Made by a program: the position numbers and the translations under genes. From Oxytricha trifallax (Eukaryota > Ciliophora > Spirotrichea > Sporadotrichida > Oxytrichidae), in assembly GCA_000711775.1 (NCBI GenBank), contig ARYC01017309.1, positions 1 through 64,000 on the forward strand: a DNA stretch of 64,000 nt. The letters are read 5' to 3'. The notes below the pieces were generated by a model. The model worked only from the letters and a program-made list of their open reading frames with translations, was not told where the DNA came from and did not search any database. Shown one piece after another: positions 44,270 to 56,424 of the stretch (position 1 is the first letter of the stretch; each line of letters opens with the position of its first letter).

Positions 44270-44328
44270 ATTATTTTTTTCAAATTTGATTTTATTCTAG
44301 GAGAAACATATTTTATTAATATATAAAA

Positions 44329-45243
44329 ATGGAAAAAGAATTTTTTAATTTTTACACTTTGTATTAATGTGGTCTTAAGATATAAATATAATTAAATAAC
44401 TTCATAAATAAATAATGACTGTAAACACAATATATTTTTCACTATTATAAACTCAAATTGATTTTAATATCATAAGTATTCTTTTTAATATAACTTTTGA
44501 TACTTCTCTCTATGTACTAGAGAAACTAAGCACTTGCATGACAGTTATTGGTACAGTGGACATCATCCAAAACATTATAATTAAAATTGCTTTTGGATTT
44601 TATGTCACACATCCAGGTATTATTTTGGGGACATTTATTGGGGCTGCCTTTTTGAAATATAGTAGTTGCCAGGTTATAAGCAGAGCTTAAGTCATGATAT
44701 AATACTATATGATAAAAATTAATAATTTAATACTTTTATTAAAGTGAAGAGAGTGTTTTATAATAAGTATATTATGAATATTTTCATAAAGAAATTATTT
44801 AGAATTATCAAAAGTTATGAGTTAAATTGAGTGTGTGAGAAGGGACTTAAAAAGCATTAATTAAGAGATTAAAACAAAGAGAGAAAGTATTGAACAACTT
44901 ATTGGACAATACTTTGAATGTAAAGGCACAGACAACTAGAATGAAGTTTTATTATTAATTTTATACATTTTAATTAAATTAAATTCAAATAATATATTAG
45001 AATTAAGTACTTGAAAAAATACTTTGTGGAGTCAGTGTTCTAATCAAGGGAGCTATTTGCAATAAGATGACCTTCAATGAAAAAGATCAAGACTTTTTGA
45101 AATAAATTGATTTAAATTTTTTTTCTTTTCTCGAATTTATATGTTTTTTTAAAGTTTCAGACTTAAGCTTCTTAGATAAACTGTACAGACAAGAAATAGT
45201 TGAGAATAAAGAGTGGGTCAATATTGTCAAAAACAAGTAGTGA
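44329..45243 (+). CDS. membrane/helical protein, plus-strand MDS group
   Basis: Possible start MEKEFFNFYTLYQCGLK at 44329. An MDS at 44490-44690 carries a hydrophobic stretch (IIIKIAFGFYVTHPGIILG and TFIGAAFLKY), likely one or two membrane segments. Next MDSs give IECVRRDLKSINQEIKTKRE with SIEQLIGQYFECKG (44820-44960) and KILCGVSVLIKGAICNKMTF (45010-45095). Across pointer AGACTT, LSFLDKLYRQEIVENKEWVN ends at TGA 45241-45243. ATG at 44817 is an alternative start for the last part. Family unknown. It may be the 3' half of the gene starting at 41685. Confidence 0.55.
45090..45158. other. IES, pointer AGACTT (69 bp)
   Basis: Repeats at 45090-45095 and 45159-45164. Removal joins NEKDQD to LSFLDKLYRQ in frame. 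The segment ends TTTCAG, so a misread intron is possible, but its 5' end lacks GT. Confidence 0.7.
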
Positions 45244-45390
45244 GAGAACGAATATATGAACAAATTTATAATAATAGCTTACATTAAACTTTATTTCGAC
45301 ATTTAAATCCTTCAATAAATTTGTTTTTCATAATACTTTGTGCTTAATTTTTAACAATTTATTCCAAAAAATAAATTAGTTCAAATTAAA

Positions 45391-48103
45391 TCAATTATTC
45401 TAAACATCCTTATATCTTCCATTAAGTGTTAATTATTGCTTTGAGTTTATATCTGATTGATAATTTCTTAAATGTCCCTCCCACAGCTTTGTATTTAAAT
45501 CCACATTTTTATCTTTAAATAAATGTCTAATATTATTGGTATTTTTATCTCTAAACTGATCTTAATATTTTGTTGTGTTTTGTACTATTGACTTCTCTGA
45601 ATTATCAATAGACCTGTAGATTATTTTTAATTACTGCATAAAAGGAGAATATTATATAAAATATTAATCGGAAAAAGTTTTAAATCTAATTACTTACTGA
45701 TTTAAACTGTTTGTAGAATTATTTAGGCTACTCTGATAAATATTGCTGTAGCTTTTTGACATTGGGTCTTAACCTTAATCATATGTTCTCTCAACTTTCG
45801 TAGTTGGTATATATCGCCAAGGTGATCTAGAATTATTTAATCGAGTTATAGATGAGTATTATCGCAAATTTGTTTCAAATTAAAGTTGAGACAAAGTTGG
45901 AGTTCCTGATTGCCTATTTTTTAGTAAGTGTTTTATCTATATTTAAAGTTAAGTATGTAAGATTTAGAATTTTTAATAAGTTTAATAAGCCAATAATTAC
46001 AATTAGTTAAACTTACATCTTTAGTATCTCCATAATAATCAAAATCTGTATTGCTAAATGTAGTCTTGCTTTATCGACTTGGCATTCTTAAATGCTTAAT
46101 ATCCCTCATTCTGCGCTAAATCATAACTCGAAATTGTTCGTTAATTTATTTTTGTTTACTATCATCACTGATATTTTAGCCAATCATTTATTAACTGAAT
46201 TGCTCGAAACTTTTAATAATCTAACTTTAATTATTTTGTGATTTAGACTCGCTTATATCAATATTACTATTCTAATTTTAATTATTACTGCTTCCTTATT
46301 TCAATTATTAATGCATTTCTTTCGTACTTTGAAGTATTTTAAACTATAATTATTACTTATGCTAAGGTTACTGATTTTATAAACCTAATTTCCTTTTTTA
46401 TTATTGTCTTTGTTCAATTGTTTTTCTGAATTTTTATCGAAAATTTTGTTCATCTTCATAGTAAAAAGAAGGAGGACCTAATGTGTTTAAAGGTGAATTA
46501 TTTAAAATAAAACTTATTATGTCAGTTTTTGACTTAGATTATAATTCAGCTGTAGTTAAATCATTTAAGCCAAATGTTTATAATTAATTTTGCTTAAAAC
46601 TCATGAATTAAAGGCGAATTTTACATTTCTGTTTTATTCTTGAAATTTCCTGTATTCAAAGATTATTTGTTTATTGATGTTCAAATATTTAAAGTATTAA
46701 ATTATGTGTTTGACCTCAATTGACTCATAAATTTTAAATCATTCTGATTGAAAATTCCATCTTCGCTATAATTGAATTTTAGCTAATTATGAAAGTAATA
46801 TATATATATTTTAATCATTAGTTAATTGTAAAATCCTTAACTTACATAGTTCTATGCTTTAACCCAATTAAACTGGTACTCTATTATTCAATTTAATTTA
46901 AATGAGATTTATTTTTCTTATCTCCAATCTTTTATCTATATGATGAACCCTCCCCCTCAGAATCTGAACTCATTTCATACATGCTTCTATCATTTTTTAA
47001 CGATTTATTAATCCCAAATGGAGATGTTTGTTACATGTCATTTATTAAACTTGAATTGCTTTAGAGAAACCTGTGCTAATCTTTTAATGTTTTTAATATT
47101 TTTGAGGTTTTATATTTTGGCTGAGAGAGTCTGCTTAGATCCTATAAAGTATTATAAAAAATAAAAACTTTGGCATAATTTTTGAAAAATTCATTATCAT
47201 TAACAAATTTGATTGGATATAATCCCCAGCTTAAATTAAAAAAAAAGATTGAATTGATTTTAATTTACAGGCATATTGAATTTATTATCATATTATTTAT
47301 ATTAATTTGATGATAGTTCTCCTTGTCTATGCTGTTAAATAATCTTCATCATTTTCACATTCATTTTAGTATCTCTATCTAATTACAAATATTTTAGAGT
47401 AATCTATCTTCTTGAATTATTAATGAATTGGTTATTATGATAGTCTAGGTTGATCTTGAATCGTTTAATCATAATTTTGTTTATTGAAAGTAAGATTAAG
47501 ATTATTTTATAAAAAATAATTTATTTTTAATACGATTTTTACAAATGTATAATAGATATAGCTATAAATTGTTATAAGATTTGTGGTCTTTCTGATAGTT
47601 TGACTCTCAGTATTATTCTATAAATTTAAGTGATGAACTGTTGAGCCATTTTTATTTACAATTAAATGAATTGCTCTTTTTTCCCCATTTTATTCTTAAT
47701 TAAGAAGTTTGAAAAATTTTAGAAGATAATATAAATCATTCCTAAACAACTTTTTTATTTAAAGTTTGTTTTCAATAAATTATACTAAAAGGAAAACTGC
47801 TTACAAATTTGTGATATATAAAATAAATTTCTTAATAACAATTGAGTAAAAACCTTTTCATACATTTCCCAGAAAATAAGTCCTTTTAATTTTATATATG
47901 ATCTCTAAAAATAGAAAACCCCCCACTTTCAATAAGTATTTATTATTAATCAATATAAAAGAATTAATTATATTACATACAACTTTTTTCTGTGGATTAG
48001 ATATAAATAGCTGGCTGATACTCGATCTCTAAGACTATTCTTAGTTTATATTCCTAGAATCCATTTAATCAACCATGCTATAAGATTCACTAAGATTGTA
48101 CAT
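45391..48103 (-). CDS. Asn/Ser/Gln-rich protein, function unknown
   Basis: ATG at 48103 (MYNLSESYSMVDQMDSRNIN), TGA at 45393-45391. Minus-strand MDSs lie at 47990-48103, 47600-47700, 47300-47470, 46925-47036 (MYEMSSDSEGEGSSYRQK), 46700-46790, 46020-46550, 45700-45925 and 45391-45650. The longest (46020-46550) is open from TFGLNDLTTAELQSKSKTD through QFRVMIQRRMRDIKHLRMPS and ends at a GTAAGT donor near 46010. Low-complexity, basic in places, no recognised domain. A second ATG-led frame (ATG 46459) overlaps but ends in TGA and was discarded. An in-frame TGA near 46675 suggests an unresolved IES. Confidence 0.55.
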
Positions 48104-48404
48104 TAAAATAAAATAATTTAAAAAAGGAATTTATTTTTATTTTTAATTTAATTTAAAAAAACACTGAGTCAGAGTTGTGCTTGAATTTGAAAATTTTAGT
48201 AAGAATCTATTAAATTGAATTTACTATTATATTAATTATAAAATGAAAGGCAGTTCAATTTGATATTATATTTATAATTTTATTATTTATAGAACAAATT
48301 TAAACTTTTTACTATTTTTTGACTATAAATGGTGATAATTCAATCAATAAATATGATTTTATTTATATAGTATAAAGGCAATATATTACAAGAATCAACT
48401 AGAA

Positions 48405-49811
48405 ATGACTTTACTCCCTAGTAAAAAAGTCAACTTCTCACACTATAATTTAAAAGATTGCAGAAGTCTATCACCAATCAGAAAAAGCAAAAATTACTCA
48501 TGAATTTATTACAAAGTGGTACGCATTCACGAAGTGGCAATGGATATTGTAAAAGATTGTTTATTTATATAAAAGTTAATTATAATTAAAGAAATCACTC
48601 AATAATCAGTGAAATTCATTGAAATATATATAATTTAAACTGAAAAATATTTATTTAATTTGGTAATAGTAAAGCCTAAGCGGGAATATTTCTTCGGGAA
48701 CTACTACTTAAATGAGTAGCAACGTCAGATCTCAAGGCATATTTCCCAGTTGTGTCTCACATCCTTGCGATGTCGCGAAGCTAGAATCATTCATTATACT
48801 TTAATTATTAATACTTAAGAAATTTATTAATTAATATATAGATATTTTATTAATAAAATTGCACCTTAACTAAGATGAGGAAGGTTAGAACTAACAAAAT
48901 CGATAGGAATTTGGTCTATAGAGACGTAATTCAGCTGATATAGAAGATACTACAATGATAATGTGCAGAATTTGCTTCCAAAAAGATCTATAAATAATTT
49001 TTCAATAATTTTTACAATTATTTTTACTGATAATATTTCGGTATCTATGAACTTTCAATTTATATTTATATTAAATAAAGATCTGATACTAATATCACCA
49101 TGTTTGTGCAAGGGAACTATGAAATATGTTCATGAAGACTGCTTGGTTATGTGGCTGTAAACTTCTCATCGAAAGAAATGTGAATTGTGCCAGACACCTT
49201 TCTAAACTAAAAGACTTTAAATAATTTTAATGTATTTAAATAAATATGAAATAATCAGGAATATTAGAAATTAAAAAATATGTGTAATATATAATATAAG
49301 TTTACATATACAAAGGCAGATCAACTATTAAAGAGTTTATTAGGAATATTCACTCGCATTTCAAAGAGGATAAATCTCGATGTGTAAGGCTTATCATCTT
49401 TATTTTTACTATTATATTGTATAAACGATATGATTATAAGCATTTATCATAATAAAATCATCATTGATAATATATCATCTATGTAGCCTATTTGTGGTTA
49501 CTGAAAAATAGGCTATTTAATCTGATAAGAGTATACTACCGCTTAGTCAAATAAATGAAGGCACTTTGGATGCTAAAAGGTCTTTACAATATGAATTTAT
49601 AATTTCATAATTTCTTTATATCTTATATAATTTTTATGCTAATTATTTAGCAATTTTTATAGTGAATGTATTCATAGTAATGCTGGTATTGCAGTTGGCA
49701 ACTGAGGAATACAGTAGAATTAAGAAAATTGTGTAATTTTTGCAGAATGCTAGCATTAAATATAAAGTTAAGGGAATTAAGAGCAAGGAAGAATTGCATC
49801 AAGAATATTGA
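48405..49811 (+). CDS. RING-CH (MARCH-type) membrane ubiquitin ligase
   Basis: Possible start MTLLPSKKVNFSHYNLKD at 48405. A RING-CH finger is formed across an IES: MCRICFQKDL + LISPCLCKGTMKYVHEDCL + VMWL + KKCELCQTPF, i.e. C-x2-C, C-x-C, H-x2-C, C-x2-C with the conserved Trp. Downstream MDSs encode membrane stretches: CVRLIIFIFTIILYKRYD (49380), YLWLLKNRLFNLIRVYY (49495) and IFIVNVFIVMLVLQL (49655). The protein ends KEELHQEY at TGA 49809-49811. MARCH-type ligases ubiquitinate membrane proteins. The N-terminal MDSs (48405-48790) are less certain; two frames are open there. Confidence 0.8.
48982..49076. other. IES inside the RING-CH finger, pointer AAAGATCT (95 bp)
   Basis: 8-bp repeats at 48982-48989 and 49077-49084. 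Removal joins the first and second zinc-ligand pairs with spacing typical of the family. The IES happens to be open in frame, so an uncut copy would carry an insertion of about 32 residues within the finger. Confidence 0.88.
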
Positions 49812-50140
49812 TTAGCCCAAGTAAAAAGTAATATAAAATATTAGGGTAGAATTAATTTTTTTATAAAATATTGTTTAAAAATTTATCAATTTAGATTAAA
49901 AAATATAGTGTAATTTAAAATAAAAATATACTTGTTATTTTTTGAATTATAATTTTTCACAAATATCCCTAATAAATTGTAATTTAAAACTAGTTAAAAA
50001 AACTCATAAAAGGTAAATATTTTGTATTTAGTGAACAACTTAAGTAATTTAAAAATTAAAACTTATAAATACTTAGTTTCCATTATTATCTACTTCACAA
50101 ATTTAACAATTAATTTATCTTAAGTATGCAGCAATATTTA

Positions 50141-53100
50141 TCATAATTCTCTCTCGTACACTCTAATTGCATCCATGATATTTTTAACTTCTTAAACGGC
50201 AATATTCATGTTATTTTGCTTCAATTCATCATCAATTATATGTATATAACAGTTCATACTTATAAATATTTTATCATATTTTACAATAATCTTAATTAAT
50301 TTGTATATACAATTTAATAAAAATAAATCTACAATATCAATTAGCAAATTATAGTCTACACAGTAAAACATGCGAATTTCAACTAAATCTTTATCTGTGG
50401 ATCTATGTGCTTGCTCAAGTGTTCGCAATTTTATTACTATAGATAGTTATTAACATATAATTTAATGTAAAAAAGGAATATTAAATGGTAAAACTTACTT
50501 TATAAATGATTATCATAATCTTTATTGAAGAAGTTTTTGAACCTGGAAAATAGTTGATTTTTTTGATTTTCCTTCACAGATCTCAGTTTAAATATAAATT
50601 AATGATAAATAAGACTTTAAAATAATATACATTGACTAGATTTGATGATAATAACGAGTCCATCTTCTTCCCTCAGTTACTAACTAAAATATATCATATC
50701 ACTCTGTCTGCTTCTCATCAAGCCATCATAATTACTCAGTTATTTTGTTAAATTAAAGACGCTTGCATTTTCATCAAAATAAAGGGTTTTGGGAGTTTAT
50801 ACTACCCCTGTAGATTAATATATTCTGTTATTAGCAGACTCAAAGAGTTTTTCATACATTCGTTTTGCGTCTGGAATGTAAAATTAAGCATAAGATTTTA
50901 GTAAAGAATATTTTCTATAATCAGTTTAAGACAGGTTGAAAGTTTTTTAAGAAAATATTAAATTATATGAGAGTAAACTTTCATTGAATAAGAGCTTGCA
51001 TATAATGTATATTTGTATATTATTAAAGTCTCTCTGAATTGACATTGAAGTTATGAATCTAATCTAAGTTCAGATATAGTGTAAAAGGCATTTTCATCTT
51101 GATATTTGACAATATCATTAATTGTTTGTTAAGCAAGCAGATAATTGACAAATATAGAATCTCCTTGATTGTAAGCCTGTGCTATATTTATTAAAGAGCG
51201 TGGTACATTATTCAAATCAATTTATTAAAAGTTTAATTCCTTTGGTTATACACTTTTTCGCCTGTTGTGTTAGTAAATTGAATTAAACTTATTTTAATTG
51301 TTGAATTTAAGTTCAAGTTGTTCTAATTATTCATCGAGTTTTACATAATTTTTGAAGGAGTAATTTTTATGAGTTTTAAGCTTTGATATTCTTGAGGGGC
51401 AGCATGAGGAAAATCTGCCTTATTAATTTGTGTCTTATTAACTAAATACTTCGAAATCTTTGAAAGAAGGAAATTCCTAGCCTTGCTTAATGTCGCTATC
51501 GATTGTTTTAAAGAATTAAAATTGCTAATTGTTAGATTTATTTTGAGGAGTTAAACTTAGAGCATTTAACTTTGGCTTGAATTGTTATTCTCTTTAATTT
51601 TCAATTTAATCACATTTCTTACTTGGTTCAGTATGAAAAATAAATTCAGCTTTTTCTTATTAATTGATGATGATACTCTAATATTAATTTTGGCTGGTTT
51701 AAGTCATTTCCAGTTATAATTCTTGCTTTGGCTCTTATATTGGTTTAGCCTTATTTATCATCTCTATGTCATTTTGTTTTAAATTTGTTATTTGCTCTTT
51801 ACACTCAGTATTTTAAAGTCTAAGTGGTCCTTATATTTAAGAGTCATCTAGATCTACTATTTGCTTAATTTATTCTTCAAATATTTATTTATCAACTTGA
51901 GTAGTAGTGCTCTCTATAAACTCATCGTACTCTAGTTCTGTAATCTCTTCATTTTCAATTATTTTTTTACTCTCATTATCGCAAATTTATTAACAATCTT
52001 GACTATCCTAGAGTTCATCAAAGATTTACACATGATTATGATCTGAAAAAGTAACAGACTTTTTACTTCTATCGCTTTGAAGTGAATATAAGATTTAATT
52101 TTGAATGAACATGTCCAAGTCTTCAATTGGTTGTATTTCGACTTAAGATTACGAAAAATCATAATTATCTTGTGAATGTTAACTTGAAGACTGCTATTAT
52201 AGTGATTCTTAGCAATCACTAATGATTTAATTAAGATTTAAGTCATTTGAAATAGTATTTGGAATTGCTTGATTGTCATTATACTCAAATATCACATCTG
52301 AATTGATTTACTAATTACTTTCAATTAATGGTTCTTATAAAATTGAGGATTCTTTTTATTAAGCGCTGTTATTCAAGCTATCCTCTTTGAATCCAAGATA
52401 GTTGTCAGATTGTTAGTTCATGTCAATTCTTAAGTTAAAAACTGGTGTTTTTTACTAGGATTTCTTCATTTAATATACTGTTTGCTAATTTTACTCAACT
52501 TAATCCGTAGTTTGTTTTTCATCAATTTATGACAAGCTTTTTATATTATAAGGTTCATTGTGATTAATGACTTATTCTTCTTTAATTTATTCTGTTTTTC
52601 TGCTAGAATTCAATAAACTTACATTGTTAGAGTTTAACAATTGATTTTAAGAATACACTGACAATAAATCTGTGTTTAGCTGAGCTGGCATATCTGGGGA
52701 GGAATCATTACTGCTATTTTTAGATTTTATAGACTTTTGTAAGTTTTAAGAAGTAGATCCAATCTAGTTCTCAATTTATCTTTAATAAATAATCAATTAT
52801 CTATTTAATATAACTAAATAGTTTTAATTTATTTAAAATCTTGGAGATTTATTAGAACTATTTAAGTTATGTTTAGATTGCTAAGGCGATCTAATTTATT
52901 AAGGAGATTACAACTATTTCAATTTTTGCCTCTATTAAACCAACTTTTTAAATGGGTTATTGTAACTCTAACTCATTCTATAATTTGGGGAATGTGAGTT
53001 TTTAGACTAGAAACTGCTGTTCTAGTAATCATTTGAAATTTATGATGATATTTTATTATGAGGTTACAACTCCTAGGTTTGATAGTTCCTTTGACTTTCT

Positions 53101-55205
53101 ATACCTGCAAAGTTAATGTTGATGCTCGTTTTAAGGTCTAGTTTTGGAATTAATTTTGATGATGTGCTTTTGTTTTGTTAAGAGTTAATAGTTTGAAGTT
53201 CACCTGGGGGTGTCTTACTCCTGCCTCTCTCAGCTCTCTTCCTTCGATTTTCATTGTTAAAATAAATTTTCAATATTTTGTTTGTAGACGCATAGTTATG
53301 TTGTTAACTCTAAATCATAATAGGGGGTTGTCTGGGAGACAAGTCTTCTATACTTTACTAATGTTTCATGCTTTTGATACTCTAGTTTTTCGATATGCTC
53401 TAATTTGTATTTAAAGACGTGGATGACTAGCTAGACTTTTAAGGCTTTGAGATTATTGAAAGACTCTCTAGAAATTCGGTGTTTTTCTCTACTGTCTAAA
53501 TATAGGTAAGCATGGTTTCACGCTAGGTCTTTCGAAATTTGTGCTTCCAAGCTTCTATATAAGCCATTCTATTACTTTCTTCTTTCAAATTTATGATTAA
53601 ATTTACAAGAAGTTTTGCAATTTGAGAAATTATATGAATATTTTTATGAACTTCTTTGACTAGATTGTTTATCAACTCACTATTGGAAAATGCATTATAA
53701 ATCCTTAAAATCATGTAATTAAATTCATAAAATTTTTAAACATATAAAAAAAGTAATTTTTTACCAATAACTTTAACCTTGTTTCTATAGTAACTTCCAT
53801 ATACACTTTGCATCTCTAGAGAGAACAACTCAATTCTCAGAGGACTACTCTCAGGCCACTTCTAGAAACCAACCATTTGGATTCAACCTATCTGAGACTT
53901 TAATTGAAAGCTATTTGCACTCCGCTTTATTATTGATGATTGTCAATGGTTTAATAGTCATTTTATTAAGTTCTTGATTGAGACAAAGATTAGTTTTTAT
54001 AAATTATTAATAGTAATTTATATAAATATTTAGAAGATTAACACTATAATCAAATAGGTCAAATCTGGGTAAATCTCTAATATTTAACAAGTAATTTATT
54101 AATATTTATATATTTAATTATAGTATGCTTTTTAGTTTTAAACTCCTCCCATAGTAGTTCGAAATTATTTAAACGCATCCTGTGAATTTGAAGGTGGAGA
54201 TTGCTACATCATTTAGAAACTATCCAACTCATTGGCATATGAAGACGATTCTAGATTGCTGTTTTCATAAAATTGAGAGTGTTTTGGTTTTCTTTATATG
54301 CTTTCTAAAATGTTAAAATTGTTCAGAGATTGAGAAGTCATTGTATTTATAAATATACTTTTAAATTTAAATCTTATTTTAAAACCTATAAAAATAGCAT
54401 AGTAAATGATATTTTATAACAATAATGATAAATAAATAAACCGTCTTTTTGTATTGTTGATTAATTGATTAGTCATTGATAATTAATCATCCATGATGCA
54501 ACTGGAATTATCTAATTATTAACTGAAACTGAAGTCATGCGGGTCTTCCTACCCTGGTGAATTAAACCCATCATTTTATTTGATTCCATTTATTGACTTT
54601 TCCTTAAGCTCTATTTTATATGTTTGATATACCTTAAATAGTTAAAAAGTTTATTATAACTTGTATTGGTTAAGTGATATCTTTTCAATAGAAGTATGAT
54701 AATTATTCATGTTATAATTTAAATTAAGCTGCTATTCCTCTAATGGTGATTTTATGATGTGATAGTAAGCAATTCATAATTGTCTTTATCAATAACAATC
54801 TCAAAGTCATTTAATTACTGTTATTACTGTTGCTATTATTGCATTTATTTATAAATATTTTCTTGTTCCTAATCATCAATATATTATTATTATTGCTTCA
54901 TTTGCAATGGTAGGTTCAGTTATTTGTAGAATTTACCAATTAGAGAGCTTTAATGGCTTGAAATTAAATTATTGTGGTCTTTATCATTGTCCTCATCTCC
55001 AAATCTTGGACTTGGTTCAACAGAATTACAAAAAAAATTATAATAGAAATACTTTTATTCTGAATAATTATATTCCTTAAATTTTAATTATTATTTTAAA
55101 CTATATTTTGAATATTTTTATAATATATTATAAATAATTAAAAAAAATAGAATTACCATTTTTAACAAATTCATTGGCAAACAAGTCGCTTGGTTAAATT
55201 TCCAT
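50141..55205 (-). CDS. very large Gln/Asn/Ser-rich protein
   Basis: ATG at 55205 (MEIQPSDLFANEFVKNG) joins across pointer GTAATTCT to NSVEPSPRFGDEDNDKDHNN. Further MDSs are at 54750-55020 (poly-Gln tract near 54820), 54430-54620, 54130-54330 and 53770-53950 (WPESSPLRIELFSLEMQS). A 2.7-kb stretch from 53714 to about 51000 is open without one TGA. The last MDSs are at 50640-50890 and 50141-50430, ending MDAIRVYEREL and TGA at 50143-50141. Roughly 1400 residues: helical N-terminal parts and a long Q/N/S-rich middle with many TAA/TAG codons. No domain recognised. A one-base frame change near 53870 (NPNGWF to QKWPESS) is unresolved. Confidence 0.65.
55030..55156. other. IES, pointer GTAATTCT (127 bp)
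   Basis: Coding-strand pointer GTAATTCT at 55022-55029 and 55149-55156. Removal joins FVKNGNS to VEPSPRFGDE in frame at the start of the large Q/N-rich gene. Confidence 0.8.
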
Positions 55206-55423
55206 CTGTTAAATTTTATAATTTTTTATTAATTAAAAAAAAATCAAACTGTAAAACATTGTAGCAAACTTTTTATTCTATTTTATGAGATTTAATTTAA
55301 TGAGATTATTAAATATAAACTTATAAGTAATTATTAAGAGATTTGAATTATTTGAATTTATTAGACTTAAAATTAGAATTTATATAAGAAAGTGAACTAG
55401 AATTTCTAAGTTAAGTTTCAAAC

Positions 55424-56234
55424 TCATTTAAGCGTCTGAAAACTTTTGTATATAATGCTTAATTTCCCATAAGAACCTTTATATCTCAAATGTGCACATA
55501 AAAATTATATAATCTTTACTAAGCGTTTAAGCTTATTTTTTTCAAACTTTTCAGTGTTGATCTCTTGATGGGGTGTTGAAATCGTCACCTATATAAAAAA
55601 TATCATCATACACCCCCCATAATAATAAACTAAAATTTAGAAATAAGGCATATAAAACATGAGAAAAATGTCCTAAATTATTATACATTATTCACCTGGC
55701 CCACCTGGTCCACGCTTTTAAGTCATGCCATTAAGAGTCTAAGCCTTTTTCTTATTCAAAGAGGCGCCTTCTTTCTTCAATACATGCAAGAGAGTTTAAG
55801 ATGATTCAAGGATCTTCATAAAAGCGTTTTCAGTCTCGCTAATGGTCTTATCGAATTCGTTTCTTGTGTTGTACTTTCTCCCTAGAGATTCATTCAACTC
55901 TTGTAGTCTAATTAATATTATAGAGTTATTTTCTAAGTACATTTATTAAATGGGGGGGTATATTTTTTACAGTAAATTTACTAAAATGTGGAGGGTAAAT
56001 TTTAGTTTATATATAGAATGGGGGGGTATTAGGAACATAGCTCCAATTATTAATTATAATTAAAATATATAAAAGTCTGTTACTGAGTTGCTTCATTTAT
56101 TCCTCAATGTGTCTCTTCTCAGACTCCTCAGCATCAATCTCAATCTGCACCTCATCCCTGTTTTCTTTGATGGTCTCAAGCATCTTAATGAGCTCAGTGT
56201 TGTAGTTTTGGAGAGTTGCACCGCTTGCTGCCAT
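55424..56234 (-). CDS. SSNA1: SSNA1/DIP13 homologue (microtubule-associated coiled coil)
   Basis: ATG at 56234 starts [20 protein letters not shown]. After one IES the protein continues [20 protein letters not shown] and [20 protein letters not shown]. This matches SSNA1/DIP13 along its whole length (LQNYN.EL, RNEFD.TI.ETE, ILESSQTLL.VLK). SSNA1 forms fibrils on microtubules and is found at basal bodies and centrioles, fitting a ciliate. The family ends near residue 115-120, here [14 protein letters not shown] plus a basic/Gly tail (KRGPGGPGE) near 55700. With TAA as Gln the frame stays open to TGA at 55426-55424, so either a C-terminal extension exists or another IES lies near 55610-55690. 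Confidence 0.9.
55611..56030. repeat. inverted repeat pair flanking an SSNA1 MDS
   Basis: TACACCCCCCATAATAATAA with AACTAAAATTT (55611-55640) is matched in inverse by AAATTTTAGTTT and ATGGGGGGGTAT (about 56000-56030). A further ATGGGGGGGTAT lies near 55950. The arms straddle the second SSNA1 MDS rather than just an IES. Confidence 0.55.
55910..56078. other. IES, pointer AGACT (169 bp)
   Basis: Coding-strand pointer AGACT at 55905-55909 and 56074-56078. Removal joins MKQLSNR to [11 protein letters not shown] exactly as in SSNA1. The IES contains two G7 runs. Confidence 0.85.
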
Positions 56235-56424
56235 TTTCAAAATGCTTTTCTTAAGAAATTTAATTTAATTTTAGAAATTTGTATTTTATTTCTATTATTC
56301 ATTCACATTAATGCAGTAGTCTATTTACTTACATTGTTTTAAAGTATTAGGTTTTATTTAGAAAATACTCAAAATTAATAATCATAGTAATATTTCAGGA
56401 AAAAACATTTAAAGTAATTTAAGT

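Noticed and set aside
46020-46459. ATG-led frame MKMNKIFDKNSEKQLNKD with an apparent frameshift
   Set aside because: A different frame is open through the whole region from further upstream, so no frameshift is needed.
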